Assembly (NCBI RefSeq): GCF_047948215.1
Contig: NC_134460.1
Location: 17,412,501-17,476,500, forward strand
Direction: 5' to 3'
Length of the DNA: 64,000 nt
Origin: Lycorma delicatula
Lineage: Eukaryota > Arthropoda > Insecta > Hemiptera > Fulgoridae
The position numbers and the translations under genes were made by a program. Positions 37,821 to 49,748 of the stretch are shown piece after piece (the first letter of the stretch is position 1; each line of letters starts with the position of its first letter). The notes under the pieces were generated by a model, which was given only the letters and a program-made list of their open reading frames with translations, did no database searches and was not told where the DNA came from.

Positions 37821-40800
37821 AATTAAACTTCTGTCGAGAAATATAATTTTTTTTACGTATATGGCAAACCAAATGTTAAAAGTGTTTTTCCTCATGTTTA
37901 AGGGTGTGTCAACCCAAAACAATTTCTTTTGGTTTGCAGATATTCTGTTGCTTTACAACTAACAATAATTAATAAATAAATTTAGATTATACAGAAAATT
38001 ATTATTCATATACATTTATTACAACCTCTAAAAATAGGGTAGGTGTTAAAAAATAGCGATTCATGGGGACTGTTATTTCTCAAAAACTATTTATCCTAGA
38101 ATCATAATTTTTATGTCATATGAAACAGAAAATTTTGCACTATGATTTGTAGAAAGTGTGTTTATTTGCTTATTTTCAGAGTCTCGTAATAAAATTACAA
38201 TTTAAAATTATTCATACTTATCTTATTTACTTGATATTTCACTCTACCATTTTTTATACTAAGTATTTAAAATACCCTCTCTACAAATCCAGAAAATGTC
38301 TGGATCTACAGATTCAGAAAGTTTGCAATTTGCAAAAAAACATTAAGATATCTTATTTAGAATTCTAGTTACAGTTATCAGTATTTCAAAAACCTAAAAA
38401 TCAATTTTTTAAGAAAACAATAGCAACATAATTACAAATATATTTTCACTAAGCCAGAAAAGCGATTTTTAAATAATCCAGCTCTGTATATTTCTCCTTT
38501 TTTTCTCTTCTCTTTTCTTAAATCTTCTAGTTTTAGTTTTTCTTCTTACTTCAAATGCTGTACTCTTGGAAATTATCATTCGACGCTTTCTTCTTGCATC
38601 TCGTTGTGCTTTCCTATTTGGAAACTCTTGTGACTACGTGGAACACTGATCCTTTTCACGAACGATATGTAGGATATGTTACCGAAATTACACTTCCACC
38701 ACTTTCCTGAGAAGCTCCAGCTAATGGTTCACATTCTGCAAGTTCTGTTTGACATTATAAATTTTTTCTAGGCGTTTTTTTTTTCTTTTTTTTTTTTTTT
38801 TTAGGAGTTCAATTTCTGTTTAATTGCCTTTTATGTCTGCTTTCTTTTTTAGTCCTCTGTTTAGTAGTCGGCGTTTTTAACAGCTAATTATTTATAATAA
38901 AGGTTTATACAGAAAATACGATTAACAAAGAAATGAAATTGAATTGAACATGATTTAGGTTATGAGTAAAACCACGATAACTATAGTTAATAGTCATTTA
39001 AAACGACTTACTAATTAATATTCTTTAATATGAGGTACTAATTCAAATTTAATCTTTTTTAATATAAAAAATTAATTTTCCATAAATTTTTTTTCGGTTG
39101 AATACCCCCTTAAAATTTAATTGTGTCACGAATATTGGGTCACAAATACCCTTATCTGCCGATTGACATATCGTAGATTTTCTAACGACCTTTCAGTTAT
39201 TAACCAAACACAACAAACCCTTTTAGCTGACTTCAAAAAAATTAGGGCAATATATCCTTCAATTCATAAAGTTTTATTAAATTATTATGACATTTCTATA
39301 GTTTTTTAAATATTTGATTTCGGAGATGAGTAAAATAATTCATTTTTGTTTAAAAAATTTTTGATTTCCTTCGGGATCCCTTGCTAAGAAATCTAATAGG
39401 TTTAAAAATTAACGCAAAATTTAAAATAGTACACAAATAAAATATTTCACAAAATGAATTAATACTTAACCCATAAAAATCTATACATATAAAATTTGGC
39501 TTTACTGTTTCTTACAAAACTGAAATAAGCAAATCTACAATCTTATATATGTTATGTTGAAATCTGAAACGAGTTTTTTAGTTATATATTTTTTTACTGA
39601 ACAAGAAATATTCTTTTACAGATGGAATTATATTTTTAAGAGTAAAATTATTATTTCTATTAGTACAAGGGACCATCAAACCGGATCATACCGCAACCGC
39701 TAAACGATTATAAACATAAATTATTGAGATAATTCAACCAAAGTAGAGAAAACATATTTTTCATATGTATCCCATTATCATAAAGAAACAATAATTTGTT
39801 TTCCTTCCAAAGAATATAAATATATTCTAAAAAGATGGATTTTATTCGTTAAAAACCTTTTATAATACTGATTTCAGGATTAATTGAGAAATTACCACTC
39901 GCATGAAAAAAAAAGTTGGTAGAATTAATAGTCATATAACACTTGCAATAAACTGTTTAATCATAAAAGAGTTTAACAGTTTACATTTCCACTAAAAATT
40001 AAGTAAGTTTTTAATATCTCTTCATATATAAGTGCGAATTTTATGGTAGAATAAAATAAATACATATGTATATAGTATTATAAATTAATATTTCATCATT
40101 AGGTCTATTAAATATTATAATTTAATGATTTTCTTTTTTAATAATAAATATCACAAGATTTGAATACAGAGACTGTTATATTTCCAGGAGGTTAAGTTAT
40201 TACCAACTTAATATACGATCAAATTTTCCCATAAAATATAACAGCTTTATATTAGCCGATATCAGCAGTAATAACTTTTAATGAAAAATTCCACTTATAT
40301 CGCACAAAATACCATAAAAGTTTTTTACATTAAGAGAGAAAACTTAATTTATAAAAGACTCTAATTTATGTTTAATTTTATTACGCGTCGCTTAATCAGT
40401 TATTATATTTAAACTGTAGGATGTAAATTAAAATTTATACTCTATAAAATAAAATATCATAATCAGTGAAACTAATAAAATTAAAAAAATTATATTTTAA
40501 TGTATTAGTCGCTAATAATTTAATATATTATATACGTCTTTTTTTAATGAGGAAGAACGTTAAAATAAACAAAAAATGATTAATAATAAATTAACGGAAA
40601 AACATTAAAGTGCAGTTAATATTCATATAGTTAATTAATTAATTTACTTATTAGTAAATAAAATATTTTTTATGTAAAATAAATAAAATTCATAATTTAT
40701 TTTTGGTATTTTTCTCTCGGTAGAACGTACCAAAAATAAAGGATTTGATTATTCATTCATGAAAATCGTTACGTTGATTAACATTTCACGCTCACAATGC

Positions 40801-41164
40801 ATTACACCTCTTGATATTATAATGTCACATATATTTAAAATTGACAAAAATAATGCATTTTCTGTATAATACAAAAAATTAAAAAAGCTGATCCATAGAA
40901 CAGGAAACTTTTAGTATCGCACAATTACTGACGTAAAAAGACATTAAAAGTAGCACTTTATATCAGCAAAACATTTTTTTTTTTTTTAATAGGCAACTAA
41001 AATATTAAATTAGTAAAGATTTTTTTAAAAAATGAATGAGCTGATAAAATTCTGAAATATGATAAAAAATGTATAACTGCTTTATACAAAACTAAAATAT
41101 AAAGTTACAGAGAAAAACAAGGTTAATTAATTTTTATAGCAAAGAGAAGTAGGCACTTAATAAA
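37821..41164. other. AT-rich DNA with a coding-like strip at 38500-38790
   Basis: Most of the interval is AT-rich and empty. At 38500-38790 the composition is less skewed. On the minus strand there are short in-frame stretches such as ECEPLAGASQESGGSVISVT and RDARRKRRMIISKST in different frames, which look like decayed coding sequence of unknown origin. The other frames here (38156-38368, 39121-39309) are not convincing. Confidence 0.35.
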
Positions 41165-42265
41165 AAATCTGATGTGGACACCACATCACTTCCTTGTACG
41201 CCTATTAAATTACATAAACATATTTAGTTTAAATAAAAAGTACATAAAATTTTATTACAATAATAACTTCTGATATTTTTGAAGTTATAATTCTTTTGGC
41301 GTGTTAGAAGAAGTTACAGAAGTTGCGCGTGCCGATGTAACACACCACGAAGATTTGCACAGGTCCAAATTTTTGAACTGTGAATATTGCTCATATTCAT
41401 AAAATTTTATTTGTAATGCAGCGAAGATTTATTTATTTTTATTTTTTTTATGAAAATTGTGTATCAAGATTTGAGGTTATATTTATATAAGCATTATTTT
41501 TATGACTAAAATTATATTTTTTAATGACGCAGAAAATAACACACAATTCTTGATTTTGCATAAATAATTTTAAATTTACCAAAAAAAAAAATTTTTTATA
41601 AAATTCACTATTATAAAATGAAATTATTTATATCATATTTTTCATTTCATAAGCCGGTGGTAACCCTCGTGCCTATTATTTTTTTTTTTATTGTTATTGA
41701 ATAATTATTTATTGTAATTTTTTTAACAATCACAAATTAATAATTATTGACAAATCAATATATTTAAATTAAAAAAAAAAAAGGTAAAAATAAATGTATG
41801 TATATGAAGTCGGATTCGAAGCGATGTACCTTCCCCTTGTAAGATATAATATTTCATTAATTAACATTTTATTTGGCTGTAACTCTGGAACCAATGAAAA
41901 TAAGTACCGCTTATGACATATTGTTGAAAAGTTCTCAATGAGGGCTTATTACAATAGTTAAGAAAAAGTCCAAAATCCAAATGTTTTGGATTTTGGGATT
42001 TTTTGGACTATATTGGTCCAGTCGATTGCAATGAAAAGGGGAGGTGAACAACTAGATGTTATAACAGTCCTAAATTCAAAATTTCCAACATCCTATGACA
42101 AATCGGTTTTAAGTTATACGAGATACCATACGTACGTACGAACGTCACGGCGAATCTAATCAAAATGGATTCAGGTATGGTGAACATGGATATTTCCGTT
42201 GAAATCTGAAAACCGAAATTTTTCACGATCACAATACTTCCTTTACTTCGTACAACGAAGTAAAA
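41165..42265 (+). repeat. Family P interspersed element, copy P3 (both ends present, with an insertion)
   Basis: Both ends are visible. The left end is gatgtggacaccacatcact, with acttccttgtacg at 41188-41200. The right end is cgtacaacgaagt (42249-42261) running into aaaa. These two 13-mers are near-perfect inverted repeats. The T-arm-like motif lies at 41805-41830 (gtcggattcgaagcgatgta), and the hairpin is a perfect 12-bp stem ccaaaatccaaa / tttggattttgg with the loop tgt (41970-41996). Compared with P1 and P2, an extra segment of about 395 bases occupies 41281-41675. Confidence 0.78.
41281..41675. other. Insertion within P3, origin unknown
   Basis: This sequence is absent from P1, P2 and P5 at the equivalent point. 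It begins gaagttataattcttttggc and ends taaccctcgtgcctatta. It is AT-rich apart from gaagttgcgcgtgccgatgt near 41316-41335. No clear inverted ends or target duplication were seen, so it may be ancestral sequence lost from the others. Confidence 0.5.
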
Positions 42266-43721
42266 ACGCTTTTTTAATCATGTTAAAGCCTTGTTCCACT
42301 AAATGCCTTACTATATCAAATGTATCAATGTCGATGATTCTTTTCATTTTTTAAGTAATTCCATTAGTATTCTCATATTAGTAGTTTATTTTTTTTTTCA
42401 ATATAATAAAATACAGAAAATTAATTACAGAAAAATTAATTAAAAAAGACTATCTGAATTATTTAAATTTGGTTTCATAATTTTTTTAGTAATGGATTGT
42501 TATAACGTAATTTTACATACCCCGATGCCATTCTGATATTCATAGTATTTTAGAAAGAACATTAAAAAAAAATATTTGGAAAACGTAAGATAAAATATTC
42601 AAATTCATTTGTAGTCAGTGAAATAACCTATGTTGACTATAGACAACACATTCCAAACAAATTTAAAAAAAAATTGGAAAACTCCCCATACACACCATTA
42701 AAAAGACATTAACTTTATTAAAATATGTTCGTTCCTAAATATACTATCAATTGCTTAATTATATGAAACAGCCATTTTTCTCCTTTCACAGCCATTTTTT
42801 TCCTAGCATTTTTTTTACGTACAGATATATTTTTTCCATAATTTATAAAAAAAAAAAAAAAAGTAACTAAGAACTCATAATATAAAAATACAATAAAGTA
42901 TTTAAAAATAAAGTAGAAAACACACATATACACAAAATTAAAAAAATAAGCTTTCAATCCATTTTTAAATTTCGAGTACGTGAATTCATGGTCAAACGTA
43001 AAAATGTTAATACGTTTTATTTTTTTCAAATTTAGAGCCGAATTCAGGAAATACAATTAAAAAAAAAAAAAAAAAATATTTTTTAACTTTTGGAAATCTT
43101 TTTTCAAGTCGACGTTGTTCTACTAAAAGTGTTATTTTATTACATCAAATAGAGTATATTCTTTAATTCTGTTTCTCTGAACATACAATACTTGAGTTAC
43201 GCTTGCTAAATGCTTTTTCTTTAGTAAACTGATGATTTAATTGTTTTCGCCAGTTGAAGAAATCGATTTTATTATATTGACAGTTTAAGAGTTTTTGGTG
43301 ATATCAATGTAACCCACTAACATATCAATATTAATGTTAACGTATAACATATTAATAATATTGTATTGTATTGATATGTATTATATTACATTCAGGTGAA
43401 ATAACGGTAGAAGTTTTTGAAAATTTCAGCATTTAAGTGTTTATGTAGTTTTAAGAAAAGGTTTCCTAAAAGGGAGGTAAAAAATAAATCAATAGATTTT
43501 TTATATGGTTAGGCAAACGTTAATTAAGATTTTTTTTTAGTAACCGCTAATGTCAAGAAGAAAAAATAAAACTTAAATTTAAAATAGTATAAGATTCATA
43601 GGAAGATATTAAACAGATGCTATAAATAATTTAAAAAAAAAAAACTATAATTCTTAATTAAAAAGACACAAATACTTGTAAACCGAGCCAATACGTGTAC
43701 TTTTCTTCTTTTTTTTTTAAT
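42266..43721. other. AT-rich DNA, no feature recognised
   Basis: Only homopolymer runs and low-complexity frames are visible (for example minus 42718-43056, rich in Phe/Lys). Confidence 0.4.
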
Positions 43722-43810
43722 CTCCGGGTCTACCGTTAGGTATTTCTTCAGAGGTTGAGATGAACGATTTGCAGCGTATGTATAAATGTCATGCCTGACC
43801 GGGATTAATC
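43722..43810 (-). mobile_element. SINE A 3' part
   Basis: It runs from ctccgggtctaccgttaggt through tatttcttcagaggttgaga to gtcatgcctgaccgggatta. It is a close relative of 17868-17970 and ends at the same point, ccgggatta, where the tRNA-like head would begin. Confidence 0.72.
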
Positions 43811-44540
43811 AAAATAATTATTTACTAATAATTAACTAAAATTATATTACTGAGCTACTTATAACGAAAGGATCTGCTTTTGGAATCGTAGTACTTAATA
43901 AAAGAAATCGTAAAAATTTGATACTGTCAAATTTGTCCTAAAGATTGATCTTTTTGAATTTATTCACGTGCCAATATACTTTACAAAATAATTGGAAAAT
44001 AAGATTACACTCCAAAAACCATTAAAAAAAAAAGTTTACTTAAATCTAAACCTACAGGCCACTTTAATTATTAAACAACATCATTAGTAGAAACTATGGG
44101 AAAAGTATATATAAAAAGTAAGCAAAATAAAAAAAAAATAAAAATAAAAACAAAGAAATAATAAAGGTTATTAGTTGACAAATAGACAGTATTTAGAAAA
44201 CATAGTAACAGAAGTATTTTTAGCCAGGATTTTTTATTCAGACTAAAAAATAAAAATGAATGAATGTTACTTGGAAATTACTATTTATTATCAGTTTATC
44301 TGGTTAATAAAGCATTAATAAAGAAAAGAAATATTACCTAATTTTTAATTTGTTTTTTAAGTAGAAAGCCTTTGGAGCATATTGATATAATGGCATGTTC
44401 ACCTTCATGTAATTTCTACGAAAAAATTAATTCTTCATAAGAGATACTTTCTCATTAGACGTTATTCAGGTAAAAGCAGTTTTAAATAAATAAATATTTA
44501 TTCCGTTCAGATCAGTATGTGTTTTACCTGCCTGGTATAA
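43811..44540. other. AT-rich DNA, no feature recognised
   Basis: Nothing is supportable here other than A-runs. Confidence 0.4.
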
Positions 44541-44596
44541 ATTAAATAAGGAAAGGTTAAGTGTACCTTACCACAGTTAACCTTTCCTTATTTAAT
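44541..44596. other. Perfect 20-bp stem hairpin
   Basis: attaaataaggaaaggttaa (44541-44560) is exactly complementary to ttaacctttccttatttaat (44577-44596), with a 16-base loop. It has no T-run and no gene next to it, so it is not a terminator. It may be a small foldback or a template-switch product. Confidence 0.85.
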
Positions 44597-44807
44597 CTCA
44601 TACTGGATGAAAATATACATCGCCTGGACAGATCAGGAGATGTAGTTAAACCTTGATCAGAGCTGCAGTACAAACTACACAATTAATTATAAAAAATAAA
44701 AAGGTCATAAATTACATTAATGTAAAGCAATTACAACTATTATGAAATAATACTAAAGCAAGCGCATAAGATATAAATACGAAAACACTTAGCACATATT
44801 TGTACAT

Positions 44808-45260
44808 TTTTACTTCCTTTGTGATCATGAAAAATTTCGGTTTTCAGATTTCAACAGAAATATCCATTTTGACCATCCCTGAATGCATTTTGACTAGTTT
44901 TAGTGCGAAGTCTGTACGTACGTATGTATCTCGCATAACTCAAAACCGATTAGCCGTAGGAAATTTTGGATTCAGGACTGTTGAAAAATCTAGTCGTGCA
45001 CCTCCCCTTTTGATTGCAATTGACTGGACCAAAAGTGTCCAAAAAAGCTGAAAATCCAAAACATTTGGATTTTGGACTTTTTCTTAACTGCAGTAATAAT
45101 CCTTCATCGAGAGCTTTTCAGCGATATATCATAAGTGGTATTATTTTGATTGGTCCCAGAGTTAAAGCCAAATACAAATTTAATTAATGAAATATTTGGA
45201 TCTTATAAGGGGAAGGCACATCGATTCAAATCAGACTTCATCTCCTTTTTTTTTAATTTA
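44808..45260 (-). repeat. Family P interspersed element, copy P4 (truncated)
   Basis: Opposite orientation to P1-P3. It begins acttcctttgtgatcatg (44812-44829) and contains caacagaaatatccattttg, ctgtacgtacgtatgtatct, the hairpin gaaaatccaaa / tttggattttgg (45050-45075), and the T-arm-like atcgattcaaatcagac (45220-45236). It stops after ttcatctcctttttt, so the AT-rich half and the gatgtggacacc end are missing. The open frame 44800-45051 is part of this repeat. Confidence 0.75.
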
Positions 45261-45937
45261 ATTACATGTACTTTCAAAACGTTAATTAAACTGTAAAATT
45301 TTGTTAATAAAGGTCTTTTTTAAATAAAATTTAATAGAATGCGCAATTTACACGATACTGTTCATAACATTTAACTGGTTTACAGAAGTATAAAAACGTA
45401 CAAATATGTAAGAAATAAAAAGGTCAATGTTGCAGCCTATTCCAGAACGGAGTAGTAGTGCAGTGTGTAACGCTTCTATTGCTGTTACAAGAAACCTACC
45501 TACTTAGTATGTGAAGTTAAGCTTGCATGAACTTGATTCTCTGTAGGTTAACGACCCTTTCACTCGCTCGCTCCTTCACCGTTCTATGTCGCCCAGACAA
45601 CATCCACGTCAATCCGTAGAACAAGCAACACTTTTATACGTACTCAAACAGAAAATTGGTCAATTCTAATGAAATTATACACGACTAAAAGAATTTATTA
45701 AAGAAAATTCTATGGACTCATACCACTTACGTTAACTTTATTTTTCAGTGATTTTTATTTATTTTGTATTGACCGTTGATCAAAAGCACGAAGAAAAAAT
45801 AATATCGATTTTAACAAATTGTTTAACAATTAAATATAATAGTTAAACAAAATAAATACCAATAATAATACAAATTTCAAACATGAAAATGATTACCATA
45901 TATGCAAACATGCTACAAAAACATTTTAATTATTATA
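45261..45937. other. Mixed DNA with a possible tRNA-like fragment
   Basis: At 45449-45475, gagtagtagtgcagtgtgta is reminiscent of the head of the SINE at 46741-46996, suggesting a fragment of it. The stretch to about 45630 is less AT-rich and otherwise unrecognised. Confidence 0.35.
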
Positions 45938-46662
45938 CGGGCTGTTTCTAAAATGGTTGATTGGTTACACTTTTCGGATTCTACTTGTAAAACTAAGCAA
46001 AAAATATCCTTAGAAAAAACGGCAATTTCTCCTTCGTTCTCCCACTGTCCGCCATTTTATTATTTTTATATAAAAATGTATATTTCAAGTTCGGATAGAG
46101 GAATCACATTAATATTTGTTAAACGTGTTGATAATAAAATTTTTATTATTAGAAAAAAATCAGTATTTAAATACCTTCGCAAATTACAAAATGGCGGCCA
46201 TCTTTATTTTTCAATCCGTTATATCTTCATAAATATTCGTTTTATCAAAATTTATGTTATTTGCTAAAACATTAAGTCTTTTAATTTGAACAAAATGACA
46301 TTTTTTTTTTTTTTTTTAAATCGGTTAACAAATAGTTGAATTATGGTAGAAAATTGATGTAATTATGTGTCTGTTTTCTTGTCCATGAAAAATAAAGATG
46401 GTTACCATTTTGTAATTTGCGAAGGTATTTAAATACTGATTTTTTTCTAATAATAAAAATTTTATTATCAACACGTTTAACAAATATTAATGTGATTCGT
46501 CTATCCGAACTTGAGATATACATTTTTATATAAAAATAACAAAATGGCGGACAGTGAGAGAACGAAAGAGAAATTGCCGTTTTTTCTAAGGATATTTTTT
46601 GTTTAGTTTTACAAGTAGAATCCGAAAAAGTATAGCCAGCCTACCATTTTAGAAACACTCTG
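45938..46662. mobile_element. Foldback/MITE with about 280-bp terminal inverted repeats and TA target duplication
   Basis: The left arm (45938-46218) starts cgggctgtttctaaaatggt and the right arm (46380-46662) ends accattttagaaacactctg. They are reverse complements along nearly their whole length, separated by about 160 bases of unique AT-rich loop. Each side is flanked by TA (45936-45937 and 46663-46664), the target duplication of Tc1/mariner-type elements. Because the arms mirror each other, the same peptide (around IFVKRVDNKIFIIRKKSVFK) is read from the plus strand on the left and from the minus strand on the right. These frames are a by-product of the repeat. No transposase is present, so it must be mobilised in trans. 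Only a few substitutions separate the arms, suggesting recent activity or arm-to-arm conversion. Confidence 0.85.
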
Positions 46663-46740
46663 TATATACATTTTTTTAATTTTTAATAATTGAAAAGAAC
46701 CTTTTTTTATTCGTATAATATTGTGAAAGTCTTGAGATTT

Positions 46741-46996
46741 TAGTGTAGCTTTCTTGACTGGGGGTGAGAGGCCGTAAGCGGCTGCTTACCTTGCTATGAA
46801 GTGAATAATCTTGTATGTATTTAAATTGTCAGATCACTTGGTCAGGATGTCTTGTTAATAAGTACATTATTCCAAAAGAATAGTAGACGGAGACAATGCA
46901 GATGCGCCGTTTACCGCTAAAAACTACTCCGGCCGGAATTTGAATTCAAATTCTACCGCATTGGAAGACAAGCGCTTAACCATCTGCACTACTACG
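46741..46996 (-). mobile_element. tRNA-derived SINE, third family (SINE C)
   Basis: Read on the minus strand from 46996, cgtagtagtgcagatggtta and agcgcttgtcttccaatgcg form a tRNA-like A-box and anticodon-arm region. A degenerate B box follows in tttgaattcaaattccggcc. The body runs through ctccgtctactattcttttg and tgaccaagtgatctgacaat to ccgcttacggcctctcaccc near 46755. The sequence differs from SINE A and SINE B. It is a single convincing copy in the window, so the limits are approximate. Confidence 0.6.
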
Positions 46997-47005
46997 TTTG
47001 AAAAA

Positions 47006-48860
47006 TTGAAACACTACTGACATAAATAGAATCATATTGTCCATGTTGAATAAAAAGCATCCTTGAATTCATTCAGGTTTATAAAAAAATATACATATAA
47101 ATTATTTTTATCATGCATTTTTATAATTTCAGTAGTTATATATACATTATAATCGATTCTTTAATCATTAGCTCAATAAAAAAAAAAAAAAAAAAAGGAA
47201 ACGTACATCATAATCCGATATAGGAAACGTTTACCAGTAAAAAGTAGAACAGACGCATAGAAGAGAAATTAAAACAAAATTAAATACGAATTACCACACT
47301 AAACCGTTATGCACATCGCATCGTACGTGACTTTAAAAGTAGTCACGGAATTTAAAAACGATTGCTTATTTATCAGAGGTCAGGTAATGACTGACTGACT
47401 AGTATTATAGTATAGTATTGAAGAGGTGTTACTAAATCGTGGCTTAAATTAAAAAGGAAGATGATAAAATAAGTTTAAAAGAAAATAACCAAAATGAAAT
47501 ATAAATAAACATTTAAATGTATTTGTGAATAAAAGAAAGGATAAACGAATGGATTGAGGATGGCTCTGTCTGTGGCAAAACGTCACGAGATACTCATTTA
47601 CTAATAATTTTTTTTTGTGTATTGCTTTATTTACAATTACTTTCCTGAACGATGAAACTATAAGTAAATTATACAGTGTAATAATGACGTGAAAGGGAGA
47701 CATCCAGCAATACCGTCCAAGACAGGTTTAAGGTTGTTTAAAGTTTAAACAAAGTATAGTACAATAAATAGTATAACGAATAAAAATATAATTAAGCGTA
47801 ACAAAGTACAAACAATTCGAAAATTAACGTTAAGAACAAAAAAAAAAAAAAAAAGATTAAAACCAAAAAGAACAAATTAAGCAATTGGGTATTAAAAAAA
47901 TTGTTACAAGTCATACATGAGAAATAAAAAGACTATTAAAATAGAAGTTAAGATTAAATTAAACGACGAAATTTTTATGAAAAAGCAATATTATTAGATC
48001 CATTTCAAACAACTATACGTAATACCAGCCTACTTTCACACTCCAATGTAATCTGACAAAGCTATTTCCCGTACCTCATCAAGTCCAAAATGAAATAAAT
48101 GGTAAATTGAAATAAAAAAAAATTGTAATTAAAAATCTGTTTTTCAAAATTTTATTCAAAATTTCATTTATAACACTGAATATTTTTATCTCATCTTTTT
48201 ACGAATTATAGATAGGAACATCTCTCACCTACATGAAAAATATTAATAACGGAAAATTACAAAAAAATAGTTATTTGAAATTTTTCATATCCATTTAATA
48301 AAATATTACGATAAAAAATGGTTTAAAACTTGAAAAACCTTTGTTTAAATTTAATCAAATTGAAATTAGTTTTATTAAATCCTCTGGAATTAGAATTGTT
48401 TTATAAAAAAAAAAAAAAAAAATAATAAAAATTGACCTTTTTTCGGATTTACATAAAGATGTTCGTGAGAAGTATCTGAAGAAAATAGATACTTAAATTT
48501 TACTTAACAAGCAATATATTTGATATATTCCTTATTAAAATCTGAAAATACAATGTATTATTTAATCGGATAGTTGCAATGTTTTGGGGTTTATATTTAA
48601 AAATCCGGTATGTCTGTATTTCCGTTTGAATTTAATAATTAATTATGAATAATAATAAATTTTAAAACATAAAATTTTAAATAAACTTAGACTATTCTAT
48701 TTAGCGTTAAGATTTTTCTTGATTATTTTAAGAATAAATTATTTAAACTAAAAGCAGTAGTCTATAATGTAAAATATATAACTGGTATGTTCACGAAAAA
48801 GAGGGAAAAAATAATGAAACGGCTGAAAATAAAACAAAACTTTACTATATTTAATAGTAG
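47006..48860. other. AT-rich DNA, no feature recognised
   Basis: There is no supportable gene. The minus frame at 47449-47703 has no recognisable motif. Long A-runs lie near 47177-47197, 47838-47855 and 48404-48422. Confidence 0.4.
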
Positions 48861-48945
48861 GCTGCATGTTAATTCCCACAGCCAAAAGTCTTTTAGACGA
48901 ACCGACAAGAGTTACAAATCATTCCTGAAACTGGAGTAACCGTTC

Positions 48946-49221
48946 TCAAGATAAAAAGCAACCTCTGCCAGGTTTATTACGGAAAGTGCAGAGAAGTGAT
49001 TTTGCGTTGCTTTCTTCATCACTGTTGCATATCAGCATCATGTCAAATCCACTGAAATGCAGAAGACAATGAGCTCTACAAGTGACGCATTTATCAAAAG
49101 GACTGACTGCATAGAGCTCATTATTATTACTCTCAGACAATGCAACTCTGTCTAATACCTCTAGTACATCAAATCCTTTACCCATTAACCTCCATAGAAC
49201 GATAGGTGGTGGAAACAACAA
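48946..49221 (-). CDS. Unrecognised coding-like frame of 91 codons
   Basis: I do not recognise this product. On the minus strand a frame of 91 codons runs from an ATG at 49221 to a TGA at 48946-48948. Its composition is unlike the Phe/Ile/Lys-driven chance frames elsewhere. It contains a mixed segment FDVLEVLDRVALSESNNNEL, a Cys/His-containing stretch CVTCRAHCLLHFSGFD and a C-terminal KPGRGCFLS. There are no long A/T runs between about 48870 and 49230, also unusual here. No signal peptide or known domain is evident; the C..C/H spacing is not a standard zinc finger that I can name. It could be an exon, a retrocopy fragment or an unrecognised transposon part. The start codon is only the first ATG of the open stretch. 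Confidence 0.3.
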   Translation of the reverse strand: MLFPPPIVLWRLMGKGFDVLEVLDRVALSESNNNELYAVSPFDKCVTCRAHCLLHFSGFDMMLICNSDEESNAKSLLCTFRNKPGRGCFLS

Positions 49222-49626
49222 ATTAATTTAATTAACCCATTTTGTCAACAAACAATGCATCACATAGAAATACCTCTAATAGAAATTAAGAAATACGCTA
49301 CACGATTTTTAAATCTAAATTTTATGTACTCATAATACACAAATAACTTATATGCTTTTTCCTTTAAAATCTTCGTATCGGAAAATTAAATTTCTTACTC
49401 ATAAATAACCGTAAGCATTAAATTAAAAGGAATCATTGTTTTGTTAGTTTATTAATAAAAATAGTAGAAATACAAATTAAAATTTTATGTCATATAAAAA
49501 TAAATTCATTCTACTTAAGGTAGAACAAAGCAATTTATTTTATTACTTTTCTGATTCAAATCCGTAAGATAATAAAAGTATAAACCCCACTGATTGTAAT
49601 CTGTACATATGCGCACGCTTGATGCT
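49222..49626. other. AT-rich DNA, no feature recognised
   Basis: Nothing was recognised between the coding-like frame and the microsatellite. Confidence 0.4.
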
Positions 49627-49665
49627 CATATATATATATATATATAATGTGTGTGTGTGTGTGTG

Positions 49666-49746
<81 letters not shown>
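49627..49746. repeat. Compound microsatellite (TA)n-(TG)n-(TA)n-(CA)n
   Basis: TA units (about 49629-49647) are followed by TG units, a short atata bridge and about 74 bases of CA to 49746. The (TG)n and (CA)n runs can pair as an inverted repeat. The two overlapping Cys/Val repeat frames here are artefacts. Confidence 0.93.

Positions 49747-49748
<2 letters not shown>

Noticed and set aside
42718..43056. 112-codon minus-strand frame resembling a membrane protein
   Set aside because: Hydrophobicity comes from poly-A/T runs (FFFFF, KK); no conserved features.
44541..44596. Rho-independent terminator
   Set aside because: The sequence context is eukaryotic, with no upstream gene and no T-run after the stem.
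44800..45051. 83-codon plus-strand frame (TEISILTIPE...)
   Set aside because: Lies entirely within repeat copy P4; the related stretch in P2 is open on the other strand by coincidence of orientation, and the frame is not conserved among copies.
45902..46267. 121-codon plus-strand frame and its near-identical minus-strand partner at 46341-46523
   Set aside because: They are the two arms of the foldback element, read in mirror image; no independent coding evidence.
49543..49746. Two frames encoding long Cys-Val repeats
   Set aside because: Translation of a (CA)n microsatellite.
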